A DNA stretch of 64,000 nt. Origin: Nostoc sp. PCC 7107. GTDB lineage: Bacteria > Cyanobacteriota > Cyanobacteriia > Cyanobacteriales > Nostocaceae. Where the stretch lies: assembly GCF_000316625.1 (NCBI RefSeq), contig NC_019676.1, forward strand, positions 5,598,501 to 5,662,500. The letters run 5' to 3'. This document shows, piece after piece, positions 45,917 through 56,299 of this stretch. The first letter of the stretch is position 1, and every line of letters starts with the position of its first letter. The translations under genes and the position numbers were made by a program. The notes beneath the pieces were generated by a model. It saw nothing but the letters and a program-made list of their open reading frames with translations. It was not told where the DNA came from and searched no databases.

Positions 45917-46351
45917 ATGACAAAAATTTCTGAAGAAGTACGGGTTTTTGTTTACGGTACACTCAAACCCGGTGAAGCTAATTATCAAAAATACTGTGCA
46001 GGAAAGGTGGTAAATGCTCAAAGGGCAGTTATACTAGGCAAACTGTTTGCTTTGCCTCTGGGCTACCCAGCAGTGACACCGGGACAAAATCAAGTCCACG
46101 GCTATTTGCTTTCTTTTGCTGAACCAAAAATTTTACAAGCTTTAGATCATCTAGAAGATTACCAACCCAATAGACCAGTCACAGAAAACCTTTACAATCG
46201 CCAACAAATTGAAGTTTACACTCCACAAGGCGATGTTCTGGGTTTGGTTTGGGTTTATCTGATGACCTTAGAGCTTGTCAACCAATTCAACGGCACTCTT
46301 CTCACCGATGGCTGGTGGAGTGGCTGCGGTTTAACGCTCGCTGGAAATTAA
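45917..46351 (+). CDS. gamma-glutamylcyclotransferase family protein
   Basis: A protein of about 144 residues. The YGTLKPGEANY motif near the N-terminus, the LGKLFALPLGYPAV strand and ALDHLEDYQPN with the conserved acidic residue are those of the GGCT/AIG2-like fold. It may act on gamma-glutamyl compounds or short peptides. The ATG at 45917 is preferred over the TTG at 45911. Confidence 0.85.
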   Translation: MTKISEEVRVFVYGTLKPGEANYQKYCAGKVVNAQRAVILGKLFALPLGYPAVTPGQNQVHGYLLSFAEPKILQALDHLEDYQPNRPVTENLYNRQQIEVYTPQGDVLGLVWVYLMTLELVNQFNGTLLTDGWWSGCGLTLAGN

Positions 46352-46352
46352 T

Positions 46353-46979
46353 TTAATTCAAGTCTGGCTCAATTTTTTCCAGTCCAGGCTGTTTGAGGTC
46401 AATAGTTTTTTCTGGTGTAGTAACTGCTGCTTTCGGAATTTCGATGACGGGATTATTTAAGGCCACCATCAGTGGTGCAGCAGGCGTAGGGGGCATTTTG
46501 GCTACTGGTGTAGATTCTTCTACTTCTACTTGGGGTTTTTGAGCTAACTGCGGTGTTCTAAATTCACTTCCAGGGAGTAAACCGGAAACTACACTAATCA
46601 CACAAGCCGCCACTGCTGCACCACCAACTGTCCAGGCTAAACGCGAACGACGGCGCAACCGCGAGAAGACTTTTTGGGCTGTGACTTCTGGTGATTGTGC
46701 GGGATCTGGTACTGGTAGAGTCCGTAAACCTTGCCGTAGTTTTAATAATCTGGCATACAGACACTGAACGGAGGCATCATTGGCCAGCCATTCTTCTACT
46801 TGTCTGCGTTCTGTAGCTGTTACCTCTCCATCGAGGTATGCACTTAATAACTCGAAGCGATCGCGCTTCACCATATCCATAGTACCCGTTGATTCATTGG
46901 TATGTTGATCCATCCCTTCTGACAAATCTCCAGGAGGTTGCAAATGGGAACGGTCGTTAAACTGAGAATCAGTAGTCAT
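46353..46979 (-). CDS. anti-sigma factor of the downstream-acting ECF sigma
   Basis: A 208-residue protein. The N-terminal domain (ELLSAYLDGEVTATERRQVE) is the ZAS-like sigma-binding domain, but the usual His-x3-Cys-x2-Cys zinc motif is not present (only one Cys, SVQCLYARL). A single membrane helix follows (~residues 90-112, TVGGAAVAACVISVVSGLLP), then a Pro-rich periplasmic tail. It lies after the sigma gene, as expected for a cognate pair that senses envelope signals. The start could be later. Confidence 0.85.
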   Translation of the reverse strand: MTTDSQFNDRSHLQPPGDLSEGMDQHTNESTGTMDMVKRDRFELLSAYLDGEVTATERRQVEEWLANDASVQCLYARLLKLRQGLRTLPVPDPAQSPEVTAQKVFSRLRRRSRLAWTVGGAAVAACVISVVSGLLPGSEFRTPQLAQKPQVEVEESTPVAKMPPTPAAPLMVALNNPVIEIPKAAVTTPEKTIDLKQPGLEKIEPDLN

Positions 46980-47149
46980 CTTAACATTATTACTAATTCA
47001 TACACGGGTAGATTAGCCAGCAATTCTCAGAAATTAATTGAGAAATTTCTGATTTGTCGATCTTGACGGCAGAAGTACGCCAATTGATTCCTGACAATTC
47101 TTAATCAATGTTTAAATTTTGGCATGAAACAAAGAAAAGAAACTGTAAT

Positions 47150-47806
47150 TTAGGCATCTAGATAATTTTGCAATTGAGCTTGCAATCTGGATCTTGCTCT
47201 GGCTATTCTTGATTTTACCGTTCCCAAGGAAACCCCTGTAATTTCGGCAATTTCTTCATAAGCCATGCCTTCGATTTCTCGTAAGACAATTGTAGTCCGA
47301 AACACTTCTGGTAAATCGGCGATCGCTTCTCGCAGTTGTTCGTAAAACTCTCTAGTGGTCAACTCCTCTTCGGGGCCTGGAGTGTCACCAGCAATTTCCC
47401 AATCCATTTCACCATCCTCTAGGGTGCGGGGAGCATCTAGAGACAAGGGACTGACAACCCGCTTGCGTTTACGCAATTCATCGTAAAACAAGTTAGTGGC
47501 AATCCGGCTTAACCAGCCGCGAAACTTAGCAGGTTCTTGTAATCGGTTGATATTCCGATACACTCGAATCCACACTTCTTGAGCTAAATCTGCTCTATCA
47601 GCCCAGTCTGGAGCCAAATGGTATAAAACTCGATCAACTTGGGTTTGATAGCGGCGCAGGAGTTCTGCAAACGCAGTACGATCTGGACGCAATCCCACTT
47701 GACAGCGCAAAATTAGATCGTGATTTGAGAGTTTGTCAACTTGCACCGATGCTTCTGTACATTTCGCATCAACCGTTGACCAGGATACAGCAATCGATTG
47801 ACTCAT
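47150..47806 (-). CDS. sigG: ECF sigma factor, SigG-like
   Basis: A 218-residue sigma-70 family protein. Region 2 (DLAQEVWIRVYRNINRL, then FRGWLSRIATNLFYDELRK) and region 4 (LPEVFRTTIVLREIEGMAYE, VSLGTVKSRIARARSR) are complete. The ATG at 47806 (MSQSIAVSW) is preferred; an upstream GTG would add 47 residues not seen in this type. The gene directly downstream is a membrane-bound anti-sigma, and this resembles the SigG envelope-stress pair of Nostoc. The name is by resemblance only. Confidence 0.85.
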   Translation of the reverse strand: MSQSIAVSWSTVDAKCTEASVQVDKLSNHDLILRCQVGLRPDRTAFAELLRRYQTQVDRVLYHLAPDWADRADLAQEVWIRVYRNINRLQEPAKFRGWLSRIATNLFYDELRKRKRVVSPLSLDAPRTLEDGEMDWEIAGDTPGPEEELTTREFYEQLREAIADLPEVFRTTIVLREIEGMAYEEIAEITGVSLGTVKSRIARARSRLQAQLQNYLDA

Positions 47807-48868
47807 AGATCGTATTGGCTTTAAATCATCCCTTACTATTAGACCTATTAACTGAGTGGATGTTCCTGAATTAAGTGCCGGATTAATGACTGGAACATCA
47901 AAGTAGAGAATAGGGGTGAGATTCTTAGTTACGTCAATAGTGAGCAAATCTGGCCTTTCATGGCAAAGAGGCCATTTTTAGTGGAATGATGGCACATTTC
48001 TACCCATAGAAGTTTTACGTATAGTTGTGCTACTGATAGCAACTGACTATTTACGCTTGACAAAACTCACTGTTTATGTAAATTCAATAATTAAGTGTAG
48101 TTACTTATTCAAAGGCAGATTCTAGCTTTTTCCTGATTTACACCCCTATATTTCTACATCCATCTAAACCGTTGATTTTGCGTCCCACTTCGGGGGAAAA
48201 ATCTAGATCTGCTGACAGACAAATAGTTAAATTTCTGAGCTTCTACTTTGAATACTGAATTGAAATTGGAGAAGTCGTTAGACTGTTTTAGAGATCGTGG
48301 TAACTTCACTAAGGGTAGAGTAGAATCTTGTTTTTGGTGATTGTTGCCAGAAATTTATGAAGCTTGCAGAAATTCATAATTATTAGTTATGAGTCAGAAT
48401 TGATGAGTTTCTGCTGGCATCCTGTAAAAGGAATGTTATTTTTTCGGTCTAGCTACCAGAATTGTGTTTTTTTCTGGATATTCCTGATAAATAGCACCAG
48501 TATTAGCTGGATTTGGTATCCGAACTTGAAGAAAGAAATTAATGGAAAATGTGATTGTGATTGCAAGCAATAGTTTTTCAAACATGAATTTTCTCCCACC
48601 CACACCATTAATGATTGATTCCTGCACTTGGAGAGTTCTAGAAAAAAGCCTGAACGGAAAAAACCTTCGCTCGGTCTTTACGGGAATTAAGGTTTCTCAC
48701 CAGAAGTCTTATTTGCTGGGACATCCGCTTAGACTTAGTTTGCCCAGAAAGATTGGCAAGTTTATAAGGAAACAAATAAGTATTTATAAATTATTGATAA
48801 TTGAATGATGAGCGCATTCAATTATTCCAAGAGATGGATCTGTCAGGGATAAATAATAGGCGATCGCA
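47807..48868. other. intergenic region between divergent genes
   Basis: About 1 kb without a convincing gene. Short open frames at 48364-48808 lack ribosome sites and protein-like composition. No RNA gene or repeat was recognised. It should hold the promoters of sigG and the L,D-transpeptidase. Confidence 0.4.
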
Positions 48869-49681
48869 ATGGTAAGAAATGAATCTGTAACGCGAATAGC
48901 AATGTTTCTCTGTTTTGGCACAGCCATCTTATCGTTAGCTGTTCATTGGCGAGTGACAACAACGCAACAACAGTCGGATAATTCAGCTACTAATAGAAAA
49001 TTTCCTGGAAGTATATATGGGGAAACAGCTTTTGGTGCGTCTACAACTGTTGGTGAATCAATTCCTGGGCAAAATCAGCCGAGGAATTCTCAATTTAAGT
49101 CTTCTGACATTCAGCCTCATCATAAGTCGGGTACAGTAATCCAAAATGTAGCTAAGGACACTGATATACCCAATAACAAGCGATTAGTTGGGTTAGAAAC
49201 AGAACAAACGGAAAATCCCAATAATGATGCTCAACCGGCATCCTTTTTTAGCCAGTTTTCCAATCAACAAAAAACTTCTAATAAACTGGGACTAAAAAGA
49301 CAAGTGGTAGTTGATTTAAGCGATCGCCGCACTTATGTTTATCAAGGAAATTTAGTTATAGCCAGTTACCCAATTGCTATAGGTAAGAAAGGCTGGGAAA
49401 CGCCGACGGGTTCTTTTGAAGTGATGAATATGCAGCATGATCCGATTTGGCGACACCCCATAACTGGTAAGGTATTTCCGCCGGGGACTGATAGTCCTTT
49501 AGGTGAACGCTGGATTGGTTTTTGGACAGATGGACGCAATGAGATTGGCTTTCACGGTACACCAGATATCCACTTGCTGGGGACTGCTATTTCTCACGGT
49601 TGCTTGAGGATGCGTAATTCTGATGTGCGTTTGTTATATGACCAAGTTAAAGTTGGCACATTGGTAACAGTGCGTGATTAA
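48869..49681 (+). CDS. L,D-transpeptidase (YkuD domain)
   Basis: A 270-residue protein. N-terminal membrane anchor or signal (residues 8-26), a disordered Asn/Gln/Ser-rich linker (30-135), and a YkuD domain (145-270): QVVVDLSDRRTYVYQGN, FHGTPDIH and the catalytic SHGCLRM. It cross-links peptidoglycan or attaches proteins to it in the periplasm. Confidence 0.93.
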   Translation: MVRNESVTRIAMFLCFGTAILSLAVHWRVTTTQQQSDNSATNRKFPGSIYGETAFGASTTVGESIPGQNQPRNSQFKSSDIQPHHKSGTVIQNVAKDTDIPNNKRLVGLETEQTENPNNDAQPASFFSQFSNQQKTSNKLGLKRQVVVDLSDRRTYVYQGNLVIASYPIAIGKKGWETPTGSFEVMNMQHDPIWRHPITGKVFPPGTDSPLGERWIGFWTDGRNEIGFHGTPDIHLLGTAISHGCLRMRNSDVRLLYDQVKVGTLVTVRD

Positions 49682-49689
49682 TTTGTTAA

Positions 49690-49758
49690 TAGTCATTAGT
49701 CATTTGTCCTTGGTTATTAGTTTTATACAAATGACTAATGACAAATGACCATTGACTA
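49690..49758. repeat. short repeat pair AGTCATTAGTCATTTGTC
   Basis: Units like AGTCATTTGTC and their inverse (CAAATGACTAATGACAAATG) lie between two convergent genes and can form a hairpin. Same family as 34981-35043. Confidence 0.5.
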
Positions 49759-49762
49759 AAAT

Positions 49763-50296
49763 TCATTTTTGCTCAAAGCTAGGGGCGTAAACTTGGAGTA
49801 AGGTACTAACTTGGCGGAGAACCTCATTACCAGTGTTTTTGGGCAAGAATGGTGTTCTGTTATCGTTGGGTTGATCAAGGTTACGACCGATTGCTTCATT
49901 TACTTGTTGAGAAATCAACTCTTGTAGATCAGCTTTGGCGCGTATACGTTGGTAGTTAGCACCTTCTTCTGTGGTGGCATATAAAGGTGGTAAGCGGTTG
50001 AGGGCATAAGCAGCGATATCACCCACATCTAGAGAACTCTCGCTGGTAGCTTCAATTTCGGCGACACGGGCGATCGCTTCAGTCAAGACCAATTCTTCCA
50101 TGACGTTGATAAATTGTTTGCGAGGTACCGCCACTACCTCACCAGTTAATAAGGCTCCCATTAATCGATCCAGAGCCATATATTCTTCTATCGAAAGTTC
50201 CGATGCGTTATCACAAATTCGCCCAACTTCTGCTTCCATTGCGGGTGTGAGATAACCATCCTGGAGAGCTTGTTCTACAATTTTCTCAATACTCAT
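49763..50296 (-). CDS. ComFB family protein (c-di-GMP receptor type)
   Basis: A 177-residue protein. The ComFB pattern is present: KQFINVMEELVLTEAIARV in the middle and DVGDIAAYALNRLPPLYATT near it, with a hydrophilic C-terminus. Cyanobacterial ComFB proteins of this type (CdgR in Anabaena) have been shown to bind c-di-GMP and affect cell size. The ATG at 50296 is used; 50305 is an alternative. A diguanylate cyclase is encoded ~20 kb away. Confidence 0.85.
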   Translation of the reverse strand: MSIEKIVEQALQDGYLTPAMEAEVGRICDNASELSIEEYMALDRLMGALLTGEVVAVPRKQFINVMEELVLTEAIARVAEIEATSESSLDVGDIAAYALNRLPPLYATTEEGANYQRIRAKADLQELISQQVNEAIGRNLDQPNDNRTPFLPKNTGNEVLRQVSTLLQVYAPSFEQK

Positions 50297-50415
50297 AACG
50301 CTCATCTTGTTTAAGCAACCCAAGTAAGGTAAGGACGGTACAAATCCAATTTATCTTGCCCAATTATCGGTGCATAATCTACCAATTATGCACACACAAT
50401 ATTAATTTACATTTA

Positions 50416-51321
50416 TTATTGAAAAACCTGTGTTCGCCAGGGTACTGGGTCAACAGATTGGCCATTGACATATAAACCCCAGTGCAAATGCGGCCCTGTA
50501 GAAGCACCTGTTGAACCCACTGCGCCAATTAATTGACCGGCTTTGACAAAGTCGCCTTCCTTAACGTTAATGCGACTTAGGTGCAAAAATATGCTGGTCA
50601 CTCCTTGACCGTGATCAATGCCAACTACATTGCCATGAACTCGGAAGCCTTGAGATACTGTACCAACTAAAGCAACTCGCCCAGATGCTGGCGCAGTTAC
50701 AGGTGAACCTGTGGCTCCGGCGTAGTCAACACCCCGATGATAATAATCTTTAGCAAATTTACCATTATAGTAACGACGTACGCCATAGATTGAACTAATC
50801 CGGGCTTTACTGGGAGCGATAAATTTACCGTTCCAATATTTTTCTGGTGTTTGCAAGGCTTTGAAAGCTGCTACACGCTTGAGTTCGTACTCTGTTGCTC
50901 CATCAGCAGATTTGCCTGGTGATAGAGTAATACGTTGTACAGGGAACTTGCGCGATCGCAATTTGACTGTTAAGTTCTGTACTTGGCCATCTCCCACAAT
51001 TTTCAATGTTCTATTTCCGGCTGTTTCCAGTGGAGTTGTAGGAATAAAAGCACGATATTTATTGGGGGAAATGGCAAAAGCTGGATAGGTTTTCTCGCCT
51101 ACTACTACTTTTGGTTGCTGATTATCTTGTTGATTGACATCAATCATCACAGACAGGGTATCTCCCAACTGCGGATTACTAGGAGATAACTGCACTTGCA
51201 AAGCTGCTGCTGGTAATGCCAAGGCTAGGGGTAAAGATGCAAATATCCCATAGAAAAGATTTTTAGTATGGCGACTTACTTGCCAATTCTGAGAATTTTT
51301 AGCGTGATTCTCGATAGACAT
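50416..51321 (-). CDS. M23 family metallopeptidase
   Basis: A 301-residue protein with a membrane-anchor/signal region at about 24-44 (FYGIFASLPLALALPAAALQ). The C-terminal ~120 residues form an M23 lysostaphin-like domain: HRGVDYAGATGSPVTAPASG, VGIDHGQGVTSIFLHLS and the zinc-binding HLHWGLYV. The His residues and the Asp of HRGVDY are present, so it should be an active peptidoglycan endopeptidase in the periplasm. The N-terminal ~130 residues form a beta-rich region of unclear family. Confidence 0.92.
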   Translation of the reverse strand: MSIENHAKNSQNWQVSRHTKNLFYGIFASLPLALALPAAALQVQLSPSNPQLGDTLSVMIDVNQQDNQQPKVVVGEKTYPAFAISPNKYRAFIPTTPLETAGNRTLKIVGDGQVQNLTVKLRSRKFPVQRITLSPGKSADGATEYELKRVAAFKALQTPEKYWNGKFIAPSKARISSIYGVRRYYNGKFAKDYYHRGVDYAGATGSPVTAPASGRVALVGTVSQGFRVHGNVVGIDHGQGVTSIFLHLSRINVKEGDFVKAGQLIGAVGSTGASTGPHLHWGLYVNGQSVDPVPWRTQVFQ

Positions 51322-51652
51322 AAAAATGTAATATAATTCCTTACTTTTGTAAACAGACGGACTAGATGAGCAGCGCTAGGGCTTCCTAAGCACCATAGAT
51401 ATTTTTGAACCCCATAATATTATGTCAATAAACATTCTAAAAGAATAAGCTATGAGCATCTTAGATGCGATCGCTCATGATCATCATTCATTTAAATTAA
51501 ATAATATATCTAGTTAAGCAAAAATTAGGCTTTCTCAAAGGTTTGAGAGATTTTTTGAGCAAACCCTGGCTGATTCCGATACATTATACTGTCCTAACAT
51601 TAAGAGCCTAACTAGAAGTTGTATCAAAAATTATCAAAGTTGTTCCAACCAA
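51322..51652. other. intergenic region, one short hairpin
   Basis: No gene. A HIP1-like site at about 51468, then TCTCAAA (51533-51539) and TTTGAGA (51542-51548) with six T after it, a small terminator-like hairpin on the plus strand without a plus-strand gene just before it. Confidence 0.4.
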
Positions 51653-52624
51653 TCAGCTGAACCAGACAAGCCACAAAGGTAGTGCCAGAAATAATCCGAT
51701 AAACGTCAAAGCAATACTGCTGGCTAATAAGTTTCGATCCAAGTCATACACTTCTGCCAAAATTAATACAGAAAGCCCTGTGGGTGTTCCAGACATTAAC
51801 ACCAGCACTAGCCGTTCTTCACCAGTAACACCTAAAAAGGTTGCGCCTAATCCTACTAATACAGGTACAACAAATACTTTTAGTACACTGGCAATGGAAG
51901 CAATTTTTAAACTTTTCCAACCAGTGATTGTACCTAGCCGCAGACCCACAAGTAATAAAGCCAAGGCAATAACTATCCAAACCGCTTGTTCTAATGCTGA
52001 CTCAACTACTATTGGTAATGAAACAAATTGAGTACTCACGCCGAGAAAAAATGTCCACAAGCTAGGAACTGTAACTAAATCTCGTAACTGAGTCCACCAG
52101 TGGGTATTGATTTTGCTTTTACCAAAATAGCTGGCAATTAAGACAGCAATACCATAAGTACCAATAACATTGTTGGTAACGCTGAATAATACTGCCCAGT
52201 CGTTGTTTTTTGGACTAGTTAGTACTTGGGTGAGTGTGAGTCCGACAAAACCTGTGTTACCTAAAATGGTAGCTAGAATAAAACTGCCCAAACTGGCTGG
52301 CATTAAGGAAATATCCACTTCCAAGTCTGAATTTGGCAAATCTAGCTGCTGTTTGTGATTTTTGAACCATTGTAGAACTTGCCAAATCAACAACGCTAAA
52401 ACCAGACTTAGCAATAATACTCCAACTGCCACTCCGGGTATGACGAAACCATGAGATAAATCGGTGTGACGCGCCAAAACTAAAATTTGTAATGGCACTC
52501 CTACCCAATACAACCCATGACCAAGCCACTTAAGGAAACTATCTGGAATTAGCCGAGAGCCTAGTAATCCAATACCAACCCAAATCAGAAAAGGGGTATA
52601 AGCATGAATCAGACTGTCAATCAT
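51653..52624 (-). CDS. AEC family transporter
   Basis: About 323 residues from the ATG at 52624. Eight to ten hydrophobic helices and the typical GNTGFVGLTLTQ and FSVTNNVIGTYGIAV segments with PTGLSVLILAEVYDLD near the end mark an auxin-efflux-carrier-type (AEC) permease. Substrates in bacteria include organic acids and others; here unknown. The longer frame to 52723 begins in a repeat-rich stretch and is rejected. The gene stands 54 bases downstream of the gcvP terminator. Confidence 0.85.
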   Translation of the reverse strand: MIDSLIHAYTPFLIWVGIGLLGSRLIPDSFLKWLGHGLYWVGVPLQILVLARHTDLSHGFVIPGVAVGVLLLSLVLALLIWQVLQWFKNHKQQLDLPNSDLEVDISLMPASLGSFILATILGNTGFVGLTLTQVLTSPKNNDWAVLFSVTNNVIGTYGIAVLIASYFGKSKINTHWWTQLRDLVTVPSLWTFFLGVSTQFVSLPIVVESALEQAVWIVIALALLLVGLRLGTITGWKSLKIASIASVLKVFVVPVLVGLGATFLGVTGEERLVLVLMSGTPTGLSVLILAEVYDLDRNLLASSIALTFIGLFLALPLWLVWFS

Positions 52625-52678
52625 CTGAAGTATGAAGTATGAAGTGTGAAAGTGGGAAATTTGCGCTTTTCCTACCCG

Positions 52679-52705
52679 AAAAAAGCTATGGTTTAGACCA
52701 TAGCT
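52679..52705 (-). terminator. terminator of gcvP
   Basis: On the minus strand AGCTATGG and CCATAGCT pair perfectly around a six-base loop, then a run of T follows. It lies about 15 bases after the gcvP stop. Confidence 0.88.
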
Positions 52706-52719
52706 GGTGAATTGAGCAT

Positions 52720-55647
52720 TCAAACTTCAGAATTTGAATAAGCCTCCATCGGCAAACAAGAACAAACAAAATTTCTGTCACCGAAAGCTGCATCAATACG
52801 ACCAACACTAGGCCAAAATTTATGTTCGCGTGTCCAAGGTGCGGGGTAGGCGGCTTGTTCGCGGGAATAGGGATGAGTCCATTCCCCGGCGATGAGACTT
52901 TCGGCTGTGTGGGGTGCGTTCTTCAACAGATTATCTTCAATATCCATTTTGCCTGATTCAATTTCGGCGATTTCTTGACGAATAGCAATCATGGCATCAC
53001 AAAAACGGTCTAATTCTGTTTGAGATTCGCTTTCTGTGGGTTCCACCATGATAGTTCCAGCCACAGGCCAAGAGACAGTCGGTGCATGGAAACCATAGTC
53101 CATTAACCGTTTAGCAACATCATCAATGTCGATGTTGGCGGATTTTTTGAGCGATGGCGAAGCGCCTCGCAAGCTACGCAAATCTAAAATACACTCATGG
53201 GCAACTAGACCATTTTTGCCTTTGTACAACACTGGATAGTAGTTTTCTAGTCGCTTGGCAATATAGTTAGCATTGAGAATTGCCACTTTGGTTGCTTCTG
53301 TTAAACCAGCCGCCCCCATCATGGCGATGTACATCCAAGAAATTACCAAGATGCTGGCACTACCCCAAGGTGCAGCGGCGACTGCGCCTGTTGACTGCTG
53401 AGTGGATTTATTGAGAGGAACTACGGCGTGTCCAGGTAAGAAAGGTACGAGATGGGATGCGACACCAATTGGCCCCATACCAGGGCCACCGCCACCGTGA
53501 GGGATACAGAAGGTTTTGTGCAAATTCAAGTGACAAACATCTGCACCAATATCTCCCGGACGACACAACCCAACTTGGGCGTTCATGTTCGCCCCATCCA
53601 TATATACCTGTCCACCGTGGCGATGGACAACCGCACAAATTTCTTGAATACCTTCCTCAAACACACCATGAGTTGAAGGATATGTCACCATCAACGCCGC
53701 GAGTTCGCTACTATGCTTTTCGGCCTTGGCTTTGAGGTCGTCTACATCAATATTACCGTCAGCATCGCAGGCAACTGCAACTACTTTCATCCCACACATA
53801 ACCGCACTGGCGGGGTTTGTCCCGTGGGCGGAGGTGGGAATTAGACAGATGTTGCGATGTGCTGCGCCGCGACTAGCATGATATTCATGAATTACCAACA
53901 GTCCGGCGTATTCTCCTTGGGAACCTGCATTGGGTTGCAAAGAAATTCCGGCAAACCCAGTAATTTCGGCTAACCAAGCCTCTAGTTGCTGAAACAGAAT
54001 TTGATAACCGCGTGTTTGCGATCGCGGTGCAAATGGATGTATCTTGCCAAATTCCTCCCAACTTACGGGAATCATTTCGGCTGTGGCATTTAACTTCATT
54101 GTGCAAGAACCCAAGGGGATCATCGATGTAGTTAGCGATAAATCCTTGGTTTCTAATTTGTGCAGGTAACGCAACAACTCTGTTTCGGAGTGATAGCGGT
54201 TAAATACGGGATGGGTAAGGTAGCTGCTTTGGCGACTAAGGGGAATATCAGAAGTTGCGCCAGTTAATTTTTCTATCGTGAAGGGTAATTCATCTTTACC
54301 TGCGAAAATTTGCCACAAATCAATTAAATCTTCTGCTGTAGTTGTTTCATCTAAAGAAATACCAACAGCAGTCTCATCAAAAATTCTTAAGTTGATATTT
54401 CTGGCTTGGCATCCTGCAAGAATATTTTCTAGGCTGTGTGTGCCTAACTCTACTCGCAGCGTATCGAAGAAATTTTCAGAACTAATCTTATAACCCAGAC
54501 GTTTTAATCCTGCTGCCAAAATTAAAGTTAGCTGGTGGATATTTTCAGCAATATTCTTCAGTCCCTCTGGCCCATGATAGACGGCATACATACCCGCCAT
54601 GACTGCCAATAGTACCTGGGCTGTACAAATATTACTGGTTGCTTTTTCCCGCCGGATGTGCTGTTCGCGGGTTTGCAATGCTAAACGTAATGCTGGCTTA
54701 CCGTTGACATCTTTTGATAAACCAACAATTCGCCCTGGAACTTGGCGTTTATACTCTTCTTTGGTGGCAAAATATGCCGCATGAGGCCCCCCATATCCCA
54801 AGGGAATACCAAAGCGTTGAGTGCTACCTACGGCAATATCCGCACCAAATTCGCCGGGTGGGGTGAGTAAAGTTAAGCTGAGGGGGTCGGCGGCGACTGT
54901 GACTAATGCGCCTACTGCATGGGCTTTGTTGATAAAGGTGCGATAGTCGTAAATACTGCCATCGGTGGTAGGGTATTGCAAGACTGCGCCAAAAATCGGT
55001 TCAGCAAAATCAAAGGTTTGATGGTCGCCGATAATAATGTTAATTCCTAGAGGTTTTGCCCGTGTTTGCAGCACATCAATGGTTTGGGGATGACAGTCAT
55101 GAGAGACAAAGTAGCTATGGGCTTTGTTTTTGCTGACACCATAACTCAGACTCATCGCTTCGGCGGCGGCGGTAGCTTCGTCGAGTAATGAAGCGTTGGC
55201 AATTTCCAAACCTGTTAAGTCAATAATCATGGTTTGGAAATTTAACAGTGCTTCTAACCGCCCTTGGGCAATTTCTGGCTGGTAGGGAGTGTATGCAGTG
55301 TACCAACCAGGATTTTCTAAGATGTTACGACCAATTACAGGCGGTGTAATGCAGTCGTAATATCCCATACCAATGTACGAACGGCACACTTGATTTTTCG
55401 CAGCAATATTTTTTAACTTTGCCAGGGCTGCGTACTCATTGTGTGCATCGGGTAATTGTAGCGTTTGCTGCGATCGGATGGCTTGTGGTACTGTGCGATC
55501 GATGAGATCGTCTAGGCTGGCAAAACCCAATAATTCCAGCATTTGCTGAATTTCATGGGTGTTAGGGCCTATGTGTCGCTCTATAAAATTAGAGTACGGT
55601 GAATTTTCTGGAAGGGTAGACTTAGTTTGAGGGGCATGAGATACCAC
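52720..55647 (-). CDS. gcvP: glycine dehydrogenase (decarboxylating), P protein
   Basis: A 975-residue protein fusing the two halves of the P protein. The N-terminal half has [17 protein letters not shown] and [20 protein letters not shown]; the C-terminal half carries the PLP Lys in [19 protein letters not shown]. It decarboxylates glycine and transfers the aminomethyl group to the lipoyl arm of the H protein, part of photorespiratory glycine use. The gene follows gcvH after 114 bases. Confidence 0.97.
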   Translation of the reverse strand: MVSHAPQTKSTLPENSPYSNFIERHIGPNTHEIQQMLELLGFASLDDLIDRTVPQAIRSQQTLQLPDAHNEYAALAKLKNIAAKNQVCRSYIGMGYYDCITPPVIGRNILENPGWYTAYTPYQPEIAQGRLEALLNFQTMIIDLTGLEIANASLLDEATAAAEAMSLSYGVSKNKAHSYFVSHDCHPQTIDVLQTRAKPLGINIIIGDHQTFDFAEPIFGAVLQYPTTDGSIYDYRTFINKAHAVGALVTVAADPLSLTLLTPPGEFGADIAVGSTQRFGIPLGYGGPHAAYFATKEEYKRQVPGRIVGLSKDVNGKPALRLALQTREQHIRREKATSNICTAQVLLAVMAGMYAVYHGPEGLKNIAENIHQLTLILAAGLKRLGYKISSENFFDTLRVELGTHSLENILAGCQARNINLRIFDETAVGISLDETTTAEDLIDLWQIFAGKDELPFTIEKLTGATSDIPLSRQSSYLTHPVFNRYHSETELLRYLHKLETKDLSLTTSMIPLGSCTMKLNATAEMIPVSWEEFGKIHPFAPRSQTRGYQILFQQLEAWLAEITGFAGISLQPNAGSQGEYAGLLVIHEYHASRGAAHRNICLIPTSAHGTNPASAVMCGMKVVAVACDADGNIDVDDLKAKAEKHSSELAALMVTYPSTHGVFEEGIQEICAVVHRHGGQVYMDGANMNAQVGLCRPGDIGADVCHLNLHKTFCIPHGGGGPGMGPIGVASHLVPFLPGHAVVPLNKSTQQSTGAVAAAPWGSASILVISWMYIAMMGAAGLTEATKVAILNANYIAKRLENYYPVLYKGKNGLVAHECILDLRSLRGASPSLKKSANIDIDDVAKRLMDYGFHAPTVSWPVAGTIMVEPTESESQTELDRFCDAMIAIRQEIAEIESGKMDIEDNLLKNAPHTAESLIAGEWTHPYSREQAAYPAPWTREHKFWPSVGRIDAAFGDRNFVCSCLPMEAYSNSEV

Positions 55648-55761
55648 AAATCGAACTCCGGACGCTACTATTTAATATTTTGCAATAAAAAATTCTTTTA
55701 ACAAGTTGGCATTTAAGGAAAAGTACGAAGTATGAATTTCATACTCCACACTTCACACTCC

Positions 55762-56148
55762 TTACATACCTTCTACCAGGGCGCTGTACTGACTTGCAGT
55801 TAAGGCATCGTCAAGTTCACTGGTGTCATTAACACGCACTTTTAAAAACCAGCCTTCACCGTAGGGGTCATCTGACACTACTTCGGGATCATCAATCACA
55901 GCATCGTTACGTTCTACTACTGTACCAGTGACTGGTGAATATAGTGTTTCTACGGCTTTCACTGATTCAACGGTGCCAAATTCATCACCCTTTTCAACAA
56001 CAGTGCCTACATCTGGCACTTCTACAAACACAATCTCACCTAATTCTTTGATGGCGAATTGAGTAATACCAATGGTCGCAATATCATTTTCTAAACGCAC
56101 GTATTCATGACTATCTAGGTATCTCAAATCATCAGGATATTCAGACAT
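55762..56148 (-). CDS. gcvH: glycine cleavage system H protein
   Basis: A 128-residue protein from the ATG at 56148 ([10 protein letters not shown]). Typical: [13 protein letters not shown], the lipoylated Lys in [17 protein letters not shown], and the C-terminal [11 protein letters not shown]. It shuttles the aminomethyl group between P, T and L proteins. The longer frame to 56184 is rejected. Confidence 0.97.
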   Translation of the reverse strand: MSEYPDDLRYLDSHEYVRLENDIATIGITQFAIKELGEIVFVEVPDVGTVVEKGDEFGTVESVKAVETLYSPVTGTVVERNDAVIDDPEVVSDDPYGEGWFLKVRVNDTSELDDALTASQYSALVEGM

Positions 56149-56299
56149 ATTACTTACCTTCCCATAGAAAAATTCTTGTGCCAACAGTAATACAGGTCAT
56201 TTACTGTAGCTTAAGTAGTTCACAACACATTATTCCTTAAAAACTGCAAAGGATTAAGTAAAAAATGTGAAGTAAGTAGACGTGTAGCAACTTGCCACT

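Noticed and set aside
48364-48808. Small frames in the sigG/L,D-transpeptidase gap
   Set aside because: They overlap on both strands, lack ribosome sites and show no conserved protein features.
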